Positions 50,734 to 60,438 of a DNA stretch of 64,000 nt are shown here, in pieces. The DNA is taken from positions 4,937,001 to 5,001,000 of the forward strand of contig NZ_CP034448.1 of assembly GCF_003952465.1 (NCBI RefSeq), in the 5' to 3' direction. Every line of letters begins with the position of its first letter. Position 1 is the stretch's first letter. This DNA comes from Mesorhizobium sp. M1B.F.Ca.ET.045.04.1.1. Lineage in GTDB: Bacteria; Pseudomonadota; Alphaproteobacteria; Rhizobiales; Rhizobiaceae. The notes under the pieces were generated by a model. It saw only the letters and a list, made by a program, of their open reading frames with translations, was not told where the DNA came from and did no database searches. Made by a program: the position numbers and the translations under genes.

Positions 50734-51537
50734 TTAGAGCGCGCTCTTTGCCTGCTCGATCTTTTCCGCCAGAACCTGTTGTCCGAGCGCGCCGAACACC
50801 ACCTCGTTGCCGACCACATAGGACGGCGTGCCGGTGATCGACAGCTTGGTGGCGAGGTCGTAGGTCCGGGAGAGCGCTTCGTTGATGCTCGGATCCTTCA
50901 TCTTCTCACGCAGCTTCGCCTCGTCAGCGCCGAGCGAAAGCGCGACCTTCATGGCGGTCGCTTCGGTGGCGCGGCCCTGGCCGCCGAGGAGCGCGGTGTG
51001 GAATTCGCCGTACTTCTCCGGCATCATCAGGTGGAAGGCCATCGACACCACGCTCGCCTTTTGCGAATCCGGGCTGAGGATTGGGAATTCCTTGAGCACG
51101 AAGCGCAGGTCCGGATCGGCCTTGGTCAGCGCCTTCATATCCTCGATGGCGCGTTTGCAGTAGCCGCAATTGTAGTCGTAGAACTCGACGATGGTGACCT
51201 TGCCCTGCGGGTTGCCGACGACGCCGTCGAAGGTGGAGTTGAAGATCTCGTCCTTCGCATCCTTGATGACGCCGAGCGCCGCGAGCCGCTGCTCTTCCTT
51301 CTGCTTGGCCTCGAGCGCGTCCTGGACCTCGAGCAGGACCTCCGGGTTCTTCAACAGATAGTCGCGGATGATGCCTTCGACCTCCTTGCGGTCGACCTTG
51401 GTGTCGGCGGAAGCCACCTGAATGGCTTGCGTCGTATCGGCCTTCGCGGCCTGCGGGCTTCCTGCCACGAAGCCGAATGCCAGCATGCCGAGCGCTACCG
51501 CCACGCCGGCGCTGCCGAGCAGGATTGCCTTGTTCAT
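50734..51537 (-). CDS. DsbA-like thiol-disulfide oxidoreductase
   Basis: A 267-residue exported thioredoxin-fold protein. The signal peptide or anchor is at residues 1-35 (L-L-G-S-A-G-V-A-V-A-L-G-M-L). The active site is C-G-Y-C in D-Y-N-C-G-Y-C-K-R, and the cis-proline segment is T-G-T-P-S-Y-V. The DSBA-like helical insert spans about 150-220, and the segment before the thioredoxin core is coiled. It belongs to the ScsC/DsbA-like rhizobial group and probably forms or isomerises disulfides in the periplasm. The M48 protease gene lies upstream on the same strand. Confidence 0.9.
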   Translation of the reverse strand: MNKAILLGSAGVAVALGMLAFGFVAGSPQAAKADTTQAIQVASADTKVDRKEVEGIIRDYLLKNPEVLLEVQDALEAKQKEEQRLAALGVIKDAKDEIFNSTFDGVVGNPQGKVTIVEFYDYNCGYCKRAIEDMKALTKADPDLRFVLKEFPILSPDSQKASVVSMAFHLMMPEKYGEFHTALLGGQGRATEATAMKVALSLGADEAKLREKMKDPSINEALSRTYDLATKLSITGTPSYVVGNEVVFGALGQQVLAEKIEQAKSAL

Positions 51538-51594
51538 GATCAATTCCTTCTGCCTGTCCCGGTCCATTTTAGTCGCCGCGCACGGCCGGGACGT

Positions 51595-52983
51595 TCATTT
51601 GAGTTTGTTCGATGGCGTGTAGTTTATGATATCCTGCGCACGAAGCCAGCCGGGCTCGCCGCGCTTCAGCTTCTGTTGAGCGCGCATGGCGAAGATTTTC
51701 GCGTTCTTGTAGTCGGCCGAATAGAAATGGCCTTCGGCGGTGGCGAGATCGGCGGCCGGGATTTGTCCCAATTCGCCATAGGCCTGCGCCAGATAGCGAT
51801 AGGCTTCCGCATTTTCCTTGTCGCGCCCGATCGCGCTGTTGAGTTGGGTCACCGCCTTCTTCGCTGAATCGGGCGTGCCGACCGCCATCAGCGCCTGGCC
51901 GAGCGAAACCAAGAGCAATCCGGACCGCACCGGATCCAGGCTCACGGCCTTGGCATAGGCATCGGCGGCGTCCTTGGGCTTGTTGACCTTCATCAGGATG
52001 TCGCCGCGCAGTTCCTGGAAATAGGGGTTCTTCGGCTGTTCCTTGATCAGCGCCGCCGTCTTGGTCAGCGCGGCGCCCGGATTGCCGTAAAGATAGGTCT
52101 GCTGCGCGTCGCCGTAGCGCGAGGCGAGGCTGGTCGGGTTCTTGCGCATCAGCCGAGCCACGGCCGCCTGGCCCTGCATATAGGCGGCGATCTTGATGCG
52201 CATCATGTCGTGCCGCTGCTGCAGCGCCGGCGAGTCGACATTGTTGACGTATGGGCTCGCCTTGACCAGAACCTCGAGATTGGCGATGCGCTCCTGCGGC
52301 ATCGGATGGCTGATCCGGTAGGGGTCGAGCTGGGTGCCCGACAGCGACAGCGCGCTCTGGAAGCGGCCGAAGGTTTTCAGCATGCCCATGCCGGACTGGC
52401 CGGTGGCGTTGAGATAGGTGATCGCCGAGCGGTCGGCGGTGATTTCCTCGCCGCGCTGATAGGCTAGGATGCTGCGTTGCGCCATCTCGCCGCCGCCGGC
52501 GGCGACGCCCATGCCGGCGCCGGCAAGGCCGCGGCTGTTGGTCGTGGCGCCCGCGACCATCGCGCCCGCGCCGAGCAGCGTGGCGATGATGGCCATGGTC
52601 TTGGCGCGGTCGAGCTGGTCGCGCAATTTCTGCTGGTGCCCGCCGGCAATATGGCCGGCCTCGTGCGCGATGACGCCGATGATCTCGTTCGGCGTTTCGG
52701 CCGTCACCAGCGCACCGGTGTTGATGAACAGGCGGCGGCCGGTGACGAAGGCGTTGAAGCTTTGATCGTTGACGAGAACGATGTCGATGCCGTCATTGGC
52801 GAGGCCCGCCGCCTTGAAGATCGGCCGGGCATAGTCGCGCACCAGCGCCTCGATCTCGGCGTCACGCACCACCGGCACGCCCTGCGCGAAAGCGTTCACC
52901 GAAGTCGATACCGCGACGGCGGCGGCAAGCAGGAGTGTCGCGAAGCCGCGCGCGGTTCGCCCTATTGTCGATCTGGCAATCAT
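51595..52983 (-). CDS. M48 family metalloprotease with TPR domain (BepA-like)
   Basis: A 462-residue exported zinc protease. The signal peptide ends near A-F-A-Q at residue 34. The zinc motif H-E-A-G-H is at 107-111, with the third ligand glutamate in the R-G-E-E-I-T-A-D-R segment. The C-terminal half is TPR-like (Y-A-K-A-V-S-L-D-P, A-E-A-Y-R-Y-L-A-Q-A-Y). This is the architecture of E. coli BepA/YfgC, which oversees outer-membrane protein assembly. It precedes the DsbA-like gene and probably cooperates in envelope quality control. Confidence 0.93.
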   Translation of the reverse strand: MIARSTIGRTARGFATLLLAAAVAVSTSVNAFAQGVPVVRDAEIEALVRDYARPIFKAAGLANDGIDIVLVNDQSFNAFVTGRRLFINTGALVTAETPNEIIGVIAHEAGHIAGGHQQKLRDQLDRAKTMAIIATLLGAGAMVAGATTNSRGLAGAGMGVAAGGGEMAQRSILAYQRGEEITADRSAITYLNATGQSGMGMLKTFGRFQSALSLSGTQLDPYRISHPMPQERIANLEVLVKASPYVNNVDSPALQQRHDMMRIKIAAYMQGQAAVARLMRKNPTSLASRYGDAQQTYLYGNPGAALTKTAALIKEQPKNPYFQELRGDILMKVNKPKDAADAYAKAVSLDPVRSGLLLVSLGQALMAVGTPDSAKKAVTQLNSAIGRDKENAEAYRYLAQAYGELGQIPAADLATAEGHFYSADYKNAKIFAMRAQQKLKRGEPGWLRAQDIINYTPSNKLK

Positions 52984-53192
52984 AGTTCGGGTCGGCTCAA
53001 CATGACTGGTCCACTGGTAGACGAGCGGGCGAAGGATGAAAAGTCGGCGCCGATAACTTCCTGCGCGCTTGTGATCCCCACATCAATCGGGCATTTGTGC
53101 GGCGCTGCCGTCGAACCGCGGCAGCTCACGGGCAGGCCTGAGATGGTTTCCGTCCGGAATTTCGCCGGATAAAGGCAGTTGGAAGAGGTCAA

Positions 53193-54341
53193 ATGGTCGT
53201 TTCGCTTTCGCGCCGGGGGGAAGTCGAGCCATTCCACGCCATGGACATCCTGGCCGAAGCCAACCGGCTGAAGGCTGCCGGCGTTCCCGTGGTTTCGATG
53301 GCGGTCGGCCAGCCTTCGGACCCGGCGCCGGCCGGTGTCCGGGAAGCCGCGGCTCTGGCGCTCAAGCACGGCCGCATCGGCTACACCGACGCTTTGGGGC
53401 TGGCTGAGCTGCGAAAGGCGATCGCCGCGCACTATGGCGAGCATTACGGGATCGACGTTGCGCCGACCCGAATCGCCGTCACCACCGGCTCGTCCGCCGC
53501 CTTCAATCTCGCTTTCCTGGCTATGTTCGACCCGGGCGACCGCGTCGCCATCGCCGCGCCCGGCTATCCGGCCTACCGCAACATCATGGCCGCGCTCGGC
53601 ATCGAGATCGTCGAGATCGAGCTCGGTTCGGATGCCTATCTGCATGCCGATCACTTGAAGAGCGCGCATCGCGAGAAGCCCTTGAAAGGCGTGCTATTCG
53701 CCAGCCCCGCCAACCCGACCGGCGCGGTCATTCCAGCGGATGAGCTTGCCGCGCTGGTGAAAACGGCGGAGGACCTTGGCATCGCGGTGATATCGGACGA
53801 AATCTACCACCGGCTGGCCTATGCTGCGCCGGACGTCAGCGCGCTGACCTATGGCGCCGGCGTGACGGTGATCAACTCCTTCTCCAAATACTACTGCATG
53901 ACCGGCTGGCGCATCGGCTGGATGGTGCTGCCGGAGGAATTGGTGCGGCCGGTCGAGCGCATTGCCCAGAGCCTTTACATCTCGCCGCCGGAACTGTCTC
54001 AGATCGCCGCGATCGAGGCCTTCAAGGCCACGCAAGAACTTGAAGCGGTGAAGGCACGCTATGCCTGGAACCGCGACCTTTTGATGAAGCGCCTGCCGGA
54101 ACTCGGCTTCGCGCTCGCCGCACCCATGGACGGCGCCTTCTATGCCTTCTGCGACGTCACCAGGCACACCAACGACGGCATGGCCTTCGCGCGCAAGATG
54201 CTGGCCGAGGCGCATGTAGCCGCGACGCCCGGCCGTGACTTCGATCCGCTCCAGGGCCACCGCACCATGCGGTTTTCCTATGCCGGCAGCCATGACGACA
54301 TGGTCGAGGCGCTGGCGCGCATCGAACGCTGGCTGAAATAG
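53193..54341 (+). CDS. PLP-dependent aminotransferase (class I/II)
   Basis: A 382-residue fold-type I aminotransferase. PLP lysine near 231 is in S-F-S-K-Y-Y-C-M-T-G-W-R-I-G, D-E-I-Y-H-R-L and N-P-T-G-A carry the ring-binding and substrate contacts, and R near the end is in M-R-F-S-Y-A-G. It is of the aspartate/tyrosine aminotransferase subgroup, but the substrate cannot be fixed by eye. GAAGAGG precedes ATG 53193. The glutaminase gene starts five bases after its stop, so the two may work together on glutamate and glutamine. Confidence 0.9.
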   Translation: MVVSLSRRGEVEPFHAMDILAEANRLKAAGVPVVSMAVGQPSDPAPAGVREAAALALKHGRIGYTDALGLAELRKAIAAHYGEHYGIDVAPTRIAVTTGSSAAFNLAFLAMFDPGDRVAIAAPGYPAYRNIMAALGIEIVEIELGSDAYLHADHLKSAHREKPLKGVLFASPANPTGAVIPADELAALVKTAEDLGIAVISDEIYHRLAYAAPDVSALTYGAGVTVINSFSKYYCMTGWRIGWMVLPEELVRPVERIAQSLYISPPELSQIAAIEAFKATQELEAVKARYAWNRDLLMKRLPELGFALAAPMDGAFYAFCDVTRHTNDGMAFARKMLAEAHVAATPGRDFDPLQGHRTMRFSYAGSHDDMVEALARIERWLK

Positions 54342-54346
54342 ACGCC

Positions 54347-55276
54347 ATGCCCGAACTCGAGCAAGCGCTGGCCGAAGTGGCCGCCGAAATGGCGGAGCGC
54401 ACCGATCGCGGCGATGTCGCCACCTATATCCCGCAGCTCGGCAAGGTCGATCCGAAGAGATTCGGCATTGCCGCCGTGACCAATGACGGCCGCGTCATCC
54501 TCGCCGGCGACGCCGATCAGCCGTTTTCGATCCAGAGCGTCTCGAAAGTGTTCACCTTGACACTGGCGCTGGGCAAGGTCGGCGATGCGCTCTGGCACCG
54601 TGTCGGCCGTGAGCCCTCCGGCAATCCGTTCAACTCGATCGTCCAGCTCGAGCATGAGAACGGCATTCCGCGCAACCCATTCATCAATGCCGGCGCCATC
54701 GTCATCTCCGACATCCTGCTTGCCGGCCATCAGCCGCGCGAGGCGATCGGCGAGATTCTGCGCTTCGTCCAATTTCTCGCCGACGACGACACGATCATCA
54801 TCGACCGCGAGGTCGCAGCCTCCGAACGCGCGACGGGCTACCGCAATTTCGCCTTGGCCAACTACATGAAATCCTTCGGCAACCTCCATCACGAGCCGGA
54901 GCTGGCGCTGGGCGTCTACTTCCATCATTGCGCCATTGCCATGAGCTGCCGGCAGCTGGCCATGGCCGGCCGCTTCCTCGCCAATGGCGGCCGGAATCCG
55001 GCGACCGGGCATTCGGTGGTGTCGACCGAGCGGGCGCGCCGCATCGGCGCGCTGATGCTGACCTGCGGCCATTATGACGGCTCCGGCGATTTCGCCTTCC
55101 ATGTCGGCATTCCGGGAAAAAGCGGCGTCGGCGGCGGCATTCTTGGCATCGTGCCGGGCGTGGCCTCGCTTGCCGTCTGGTCGCCCGGCCTTAACGAGAA
55201 CGGCAACTCCAAGCTCGGCTCGATCGCGCTGGAGAAGCTCGCCAGGATGATGAACTGGTCGATCTTCGCGCCTTGA
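54347..55276 (+). CDS. glsA: Glutaminase A
   Basis: A 309-residue serine-dependent glutaminase that hydrolyses glutamine to glutamate and ammonia. The S-x-x-K pair is S64 and K67 in Q-S-V-S-K-V-F. Other beta-lactamase-fold landmarks are N-P-F-I-N-A-G-A, E-R-A-T-G-Y-R-N, and G-K-S-G-V-G-G-G-I near 262. It starts five bases after the aminotransferase stop and ends at a strong bidirectional terminator shared with rne. Confidence 0.95.
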   Translation: MPELEQALAEVAAEMAERTDRGDVATYIPQLGKVDPKRFGIAAVTNDGRVILAGDADQPFSIQSVSKVFTLTLALGKVGDALWHRVGREPSGNPFNSIVQLEHENGIPRNPFINAGAIVISDILLAGHQPREAIGEILRFVQFLADDDTIIIDREVAASERATGYRNFALANYMKSFGNLHHEPELALGVYFHHCAIAMSCRQLAMAGRFLANGGRNPATGHSVVSTERARRIGALMLTCGHYDGSGDFAFHVGIPGKSGVGGGILGIVPGVASLAVWSPGLNENGNSKLGSIALEKLARMMNWSIFAP

Positions 55277-55291
55277 GCGGCGGGTTCGGAA

Positions 55292-55327
55292 AAGAAAAAT
55301 CCCGCGCTGGGCAGCGCGGGACTTTTT
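55292..55327. terminator. Bidirectional terminator between glsA and rne
   Basis: Stem TCCCGCGCTG/CAGCGCGGGA with a tiny loop. It is followed by CTTTTTG on the plus strand and by TTTTTCTTTTCC on the minus strand, so it ends both convergent genes. Confidence 0.9.
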
Positions 55328-55359
55328 GCTAACAGATCATCTTAACAGGCTGAAACGGT

Positions 55360-58317
55360 TTAGAAAAAGCCCTTTCTCTGCCACCAGCCGGCGCGCTTCG
55401 GCTTTTCTTCGGCCTTGGCCTCATCGGTGACATTGGATGAAACGACGGGGACGGCCGGCGCGTCGCTCGATTGGGGCCTGCGCCGCGTCGGGTGCGCATT
55501 GACCGACGCCTCGGCCTCGGCTGACGGCGCCGGTTCGGCGACCGCAGGCGCGGCGGCAAGCTCCGCGACCGGCTCGGGCGCGGTCTCAGTCACTGTTTGC
55601 TCGGCAGTCTTCTTGGCCCGCGATGCACGACGCGGCTTCTTCGGCTTCTCCGCGGCTGTAGCATCGTCATTGGCGGGCGAGGGCGCCGCCTGCCCTTCGG
55701 CTGCTGCTACCGGCGGCGCGCCTTCGGGAGCTTCTTTTTCCGCTTCCTCGCCTTCGATGCCATCGGCCGCCTCGCTGGCGGCATCGGCGGCGATTTCGCC
55801 GTCTTCGCGGCGATTGCGCTTGCCGCCACGCTTGCCGCGACGACGCTTCTTGCCGGGACCGTCCTCCGACGACTCCACGGTGTCTTCCGTGTCGGCCGGC
55901 GCGTCGGCCTTCAACTCGGCTGTCGCTTCGCCTTCCTGTGCGGCGGCATCCGCCTGCACGGGGGCCGAAACGGCTTCACCATGGGCCTGATGCTCGCGAT
56001 CGCGATCCTTGCCGCCGCGCCGCCGCCGGCGCTTGCGGCGCTTGCGGCCTTCGCCCTCCTCGGACCGCTGCTGGTGTTGGCCCTGCTGCGGGTGACGCGA
56101 CTGCTCGGCCTCGACCGAAACCTCTTCCTCCTCCTCGACGACGATCTCGTCCTCGGGCTCTTCCGGCTCGGCATAGGTCGGCAGGCTGCGCACCTCGACG
56201 AAGCCTTCCGGCTTCTCGGCGACGGCGCCGCGGAAGATCGCGTAGTGCTGTGCACCCAGCGTCTCGTCGGCTTCGAGCGTGATCGTCAGGCCGAACCGGG
56301 CCTCGAGCTCGACCAGATTGGCGCGCTTGTGGTTGAGCACATAGAGCGCGGTCGCCGCCGGCGTGCGCACGGTGATGTGGCTGCGCGAATCCTTGAGCAG
56401 GAATTCCTCGATTGCCCGCACCACCATCAGCGCCACCGAAGAGTCGGAGCGCACATGGCCGGTGCCGCCGCAATGCGGGCACGGCTTCATCGTCGATTCC
56501 AGCACGCTGGCGCGGATGCGCTGGCGCGACATCTCCATCAGGCCGAAATGCGAGATGCGGCCGACCTGGATGCGGGCACGGTCGTTCTTGAGGTGATCCT
56601 TCAGCCGCTTCTCGACGGAGCGGTTGTTGCGGTTCTCCTCCATGTCGATGAAGTCGATGACGATCAGGCCGGCAAGGTCGCGCAGTCTTAGCTGCCGCGC
56701 GACTTCCTCCGCGGCCTCCAGATTGGTGTGGAGCGCGGTGTCTTCGATCGAATGCTCCTTGGTGGAGCGGCCGGAGTTGACGTCGATCGAAACCAGCGCC
56801 TCGGTCTGGTTGATGATGATGTAGCCGCCGCTCTTCAGCGTCACCTGCGGCTGCAGCATGCGGTCGAGCTGCGCCTCGATGCCGTTGCGCACGAAGATGG
56901 GCGTCGTGTCGCGATAAGGCTGAACCACTTTGGCATGGCTCGGCATCAGCATGCGCATGAAGTCCTTGGCCTCGCGATAGCCGTCCTCGCCGGAAACCAG
57001 GATCTCGTCGATATCCTTGTTGTAGAGGTCGCGTACCGAGCGCTTGATCAGGCTGCCTTCCTCATAGACCAGGGCAGGGGCCGAGGATTGCAGCGTCAGA
57101 TTGCGGACGTTTTCCCAAAGCCGCATCAGATATTCGTAGTCGCGCTTTATCTCCGCCTTGGTGCGGCTTTCGCCGGCGGTGCGCAGGATGACGCCCATGC
57201 CTTGCGGCACCTCGAGGTCGGCCACGACCTCCTTCAGCCGCTTGCGGTCCTGGGCGTTGGTGATCTTGCGCGAGATGCCGCCGCCGCGCGCGGTGTTAGG
57301 CATCAGCACCGAATAGCGGCCGGCGAGCGAGAGATAGGTGGTCAGCGCCGCACCCTTGTTGCCGCGCTCTTCCTTGACGACCTGGACCAGCAGGATTTGG
57401 CGGCGCTTGATGACTTCCTGGATCTTGTACTGGCGGCGGACCGGCTTGCGGCGGTTGCGGACCTCTTCCAGCGCGTCCTCGGCGCCGACCGATTCAATCT
57501 CGTGCTCGTCCGAATGCGCGGATGAGATCTCTTCGAGCATGCCGCGATCGCTGTCGCTGGGAGCGGCTTCGTCGGCGGGGGCGGCCTCGCTGGTGGATTC
57601 AGCCTGCGGCATCGCTTCGGAAATCACATCCGCATCGACGCTCGCAGCCATCGAGGTGGGGCCACTTTCGGAAGGCTGTTCGTCCTCATGCTCGGCGGAT
57701 TCGCCTTCGGCAGCGTCGCTGCTGGCGTCGGGCGCCTTGCTTTCCTGTTCGCCGGCTGCCGCGGCTACGGCCTCAATGGTTTCGGCGGCCGCTTCGGCGT
57801 TCTCCGCCGGGGCATCGGTTGCTTCGCCGGCCTCATTGCCAGCTTCTCCCGATGCCGCGACGTGCTCGGCGTTTTCGTTGGTTTCCTCGGAACCGGCAGC
57901 GTCGGCGCCGCGCTTCTGCTCGGCGCGGTCGCGGTTCTTGCCGCCGCGCCGGCGGCCGCGGCGGTTGCCGCGATCGCGCGCCTGCTGCTCCTCGCCGGCC
58001 TCGGCCTCCTCGTCGTCTTCGTCCTCGGCCTCCTGCGCTTCGGCGCGCAGCAGGGCCTGACGGTCGGCGACCGGGATCTGGTAATAGTCGGGGTGAATTT
58101 CACTGAAGGCGAGAAAACCGTGACGGTTGCCGCCATATTCGACAAAGGCCGCCTGAAGGGAAGGCTCGACGCGGGTTACGCGGGCGAGATAGATGTTTCC
58201 TTTGAGCTGCTTCTTGTCCTGGGATTCAAAGTCGAATTCTTCGATGCGGTTACCGCGAACGACAACAACGCGTGTTTCCTCCGGGTGGGAGGCGTCTATC
58301 AGCATCTTGTTGGGCAT
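55360..58317 (-). CDS. rne: Ribonuclease E
   Basis: A 985-residue endonuclease that organises the RNA degradosome. The S1 domain (residues about 37-300) is split by a ~200-residue acidic insertion, a feature of alphaproteobacterial RNase E. The catalytic aspartates are in S-I-D-V-N-S-G-R and I-V-I-D-F-I-D-M-E, and the zinc link is C-P-H-C-G-G-T-G-H. The C-terminal region (about 720-985) is low complexity with arginine-rich RNA-binding patches and ends A-G-W-W-Q-R-K-G-F-F, reminiscent of the GWW tail that binds PNPase in Caulobacter. The ribosome site GGGAGGAAAC precedes ATG 58317. Confidence 0.96.
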   Translation of the reverse strand: MPNKMLIDASHPEETRVVVVRGNRIEEFDFESQDKKQLKGNIYLARVTRVEPSLQAAFVEYGGNRHGFLAFSEIHPDYYQIPVADRQALLRAEAQEAEDEDDEEAEAGEEQQARDRGNRRGRRRGGKNRDRAEQKRGADAAGSEETNENAEHVAASGEAGNEAGEATDAPAENAEAAAETIEAVAAAAGEQESKAPDASSDAAEGESAEHEDEQPSESGPTSMAASVDADVISEAMPQAESTSEAAPADEAAPSDSDRGMLEEISSAHSDEHEIESVGAEDALEEVRNRRKPVRRQYKIQEVIKRRQILLVQVVKEERGNKGAALTTYLSLAGRYSVLMPNTARGGGISRKITNAQDRKRLKEVVADLEVPQGMGVILRTAGESRTKAEIKRDYEYLMRLWENVRNLTLQSSAPALVYEEGSLIKRSVRDLYNKDIDEILVSGEDGYREAKDFMRMLMPSHAKVVQPYRDTTPIFVRNGIEAQLDRMLQPQVTLKSGGYIIINQTEALVSIDVNSGRSTKEHSIEDTALHTNLEAAEEVARQLRLRDLAGLIVIDFIDMEENRNNRSVEKRLKDHLKNDRARIQVGRISHFGLMEMSRQRIRASVLESTMKPCPHCGGTGHVRSDSSVALMVVRAIEEFLLKDSRSHITVRTPAATALYVLNHKRANLVELEARFGLTITLEADETLGAQHYAIFRGAVAEKPEGFVEVRSLPTYAEPEEPEDEIVVEEEEEVSVEAEQSRHPQQGQHQQRSEEGEGRKRRKRRRRRGGKDRDREHQAHGEAVSAPVQADAAAQEGEATAELKADAPADTEDTVESSEDGPGKKRRRGKRGGKRNRREDGEIAADAASEAADGIEGEEAEKEAPEGAPPVAAAEGQAAPSPANDDATAAEKPKKPRRASRAKKTAEQTVTETAPEPVAELAAAPAVAEPAPSAEAEASVNAHPTRRRPQSSDAPAVPVVSSNVTDEAKAEEKPKRAGWWQRKGFF

Positions 58318-58950
58318 TATTTCGTTTCCTCCCGGCAGCCATCAGCCGCAGCTGGCGAGGCAGACCCCGCCGCTGTGTGCCTGGATTTATGAGGATGCCG
58401 GATAATTGAATGTCCGCCGGCCGCTGCTTCAACGCGATGGCGGTGCCGCCCGCAGCCACAATGGCGCGGTTCGATGCGGACCTTTCCATGATTGCGCTTG
58501 AAGCCATCGGCACCCAGCAGAACCTTTTTGAACCAAAGCCCGGGCTGAGCCGGACCAGCTTGTTTGCTCACACAGAGCCGGCGCGGGACATCCCGGCCGT
58601 TTTCATCGCGCAAGCGATTCCCCCGCCACGGGAGCACGCCTGCGAAAATCGTCGCGATCGCCTGAAACCCGGAAGCGCCTCTTATCCCTGGCGGGAAATT
58701 GCGGAGGCGGACGGTTCCAGGATTGCAGTGATCCAATGTCGCTTTTATGATTTGGCGTGATGGAAGGCAACCCCGATTCCGGATGCCGGCAAAATGCGCT
58801 TCCGTTGGGGAAGATCGCGCTCCACCTGCTGCATGAAAAGGCTTGGTTAACCTTCTCTGGATACCAATCGTTAATCGAGTTGGCTGCCAGACAGGCCCTT
58901 CTGCGAAACGACCCGGCGCAAGGCGCCAAACCGGGAGCGACGGACAAGAG
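58318..58950. other. Divergent rne/amiC intergenic region, 633 bases
   Basis: Longer than most gaps here. It should hold the promoter and 5' leader of rne (minus) and the amiC promoter (plus). In E. coli the rne leader is an autoregulatory structure cleaved by RNase E, and a similar leader is plausible. No coding gene was convincing: the minus-strand frame from 58976 and the plus-strand frame from 58410 look like noise. Confidence 0.5.
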
Positions 58951-60207
58951 ATGGGACTGGCAGGCACCGCAGACAAGGGGCGTGGCGCCGCTGGGCCTCT
59001 CCGGCTTATGGCCAGGGCGCTTTTCCTGCTGGCGGTCCTGTTTGGCCTGGCCGCCGCCGCGCGGGCCGATGGGCTGCTTGGCGCAACCGGCTACAAGATG
59101 GCCGGCGACGCCACCAAGACGCGCATCGTCATGACCTTCGACCGTGAGCCGGACGTGAAGTGGTTCCTGCTGCGCGGCCCCAACCGCCTTGTCGTCGATC
59201 TGCCGCGCACGCGATTCGCCCTCGACGCCAAGGACGTGAAGCCGCGCGGGCTGGTGCGCGCCGTTCGCTTTGGCGACCAGGGCCAGGGCTCGCGGCTGAT
59301 CCTCACCGGCAAGGGGCCGTTCGCCGTCGACAAGCTCGACGTGCTGAAGAACGACGACGGCAGCGGCTATCGCATTGCCATCGACATGTCGGCTGCGTCG
59401 GAACGCGAATTCGACGAAGCCCTCGCCAACCAGTCGCTGACGACCGGCTCGACCGTTTCCGCCGACAAGGGCGGCCGCGTCGGCACCGGGCCGATCTCGG
59501 CGCCCGGCCATCGCTTTACGGTGGTCATCGACCCCGGCCATGGCGGTGTCGACGGCGGCGCGGAGAGCGCCGGCGGCACGGTCGAGAAGAACGTCACGCT
59601 GGCCTTTGCCACCGAATTGCGCGGCAAGCTGGCCGCGGTCGGCAAATATGATGTGTACATGACGCGGGAAAACGACGTCTACCTCACGCTCGACGACCGC
59701 GTGCGCATCGCCCGCCAGCACGAAGCCGATCTTTTGATTTCCATCCATGCCGATACGATCGCCGTCAAGGGCCTCCGGGGCGCCACGGTCTACACACTCT
59801 CGGACAAGGCCTCCGACCCCGAGGCCCAGGCGCTCGCCGATCGCGAAAACCTGTCCGACCAGTTCGCCGGCATGAAGATCGAGGACGACAACAAGGAGGT
59901 CACCGACATCCTGATCGACCTGATCCGCCGCGAGACGCACGGCTTTTCGATGAGCTTTGCCCACACGCTGGTCGGCCAGCTGTCGACCAGCGTCGGCCTG
60001 ATCAACAACCCGCAGCGCTCGGCGGGCTTCAAGGTGCTGAAGGCGCCTGACGTTCCCTCGGTGCTGGTCGAGCTTGGCTATCTCTCCAACAGCAAGGACG
60101 AGGCGCAGCTGCTCAGCGCCGACTGGCGCGGCAAGGCGGCCCAGAGCATAACCAATGCCGTTGCCCTGTTCGCCGCGGCGAAAGCCGGAGCCAGGGCTGG
60201 CGGCTGA
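58951..60207 (+). CDS. amiC: N-acetylmuramoyl-L-alanine amidase (AmiC-like)
   Basis: A 418-residue exported amidase that cleaves the peptide stem from glycan strands during division. The hydrophobic export sequence lies at about residues 20-37 (A-R-A-L-F-L-L-A-V-L-F-G-L), followed by an AMIN domain (about 40-145) and an Amidase_3 domain from about 190, with zinc ligands in V-I-D-P-G-H-G-G, the E in V-E-K-N-V-T-L and H in S-I-H-A-D-T. ATG 58951 is taken (the ATG at 59008 would still keep the signal sequence). mrcA follows 231 bases later. Confidence 0.94.
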   Translation: MGLAGTADKGRGAAGPLRLMARALFLLAVLFGLAAAARADGLLGATGYKMAGDATKTRIVMTFDREPDVKWFLLRGPNRLVVDLPRTRFALDAKDVKPRGLVRAVRFGDQGQGSRLILTGKGPFAVDKLDVLKNDDGSGYRIAIDMSAASEREFDEALANQSLTTGSTVSADKGGRVGTGPISAPGHRFTVVIDPGHGGVDGGAESAGGTVEKNVTLAFATELRGKLAAVGKYDVYMTRENDVYLTLDDRVRIARQHEADLLISIHADTIAVKGLRGATVYTLSDKASDPEAQALADRENLSDQFAGMKIEDDNKEVTDILIDLIRRETHGFSMSFAHTLVGQLSTSVGLINNPQRSAGFKVLKAPDVPSVLVELGYLSNSKDEAQLLSADWRGKAAQSITNAVALFAAAKAGARAGG

Positions 60208-60438
60208 CGGGCTGCACCCGCCCACAACCATGAGCCGTTCTACAACCACAAGCGGCGTTGCATGACGAGAACACGTGGCGTTATTATTTGGCGGACCGAG
60301 TCCTGAAATTTCGCGCTGCCGTATTTTGTCCACATGGTGGCGACATGGGTTTTTCATTGCGGATTGGGACCGCCCCGTGAAGCTTGCGCGACTGTCGGCT
60401 TCGTTTAGGAAAATCCCGAACCTCGGACTGGAGCGGGC

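Noticed and set aside
58317..58976. Minus-strand ORF of 219 codons between amiC and rne
   Set aside because: It ends at the rne start and lacks motifs. It covers the expected rne leader and is probably non-coding.
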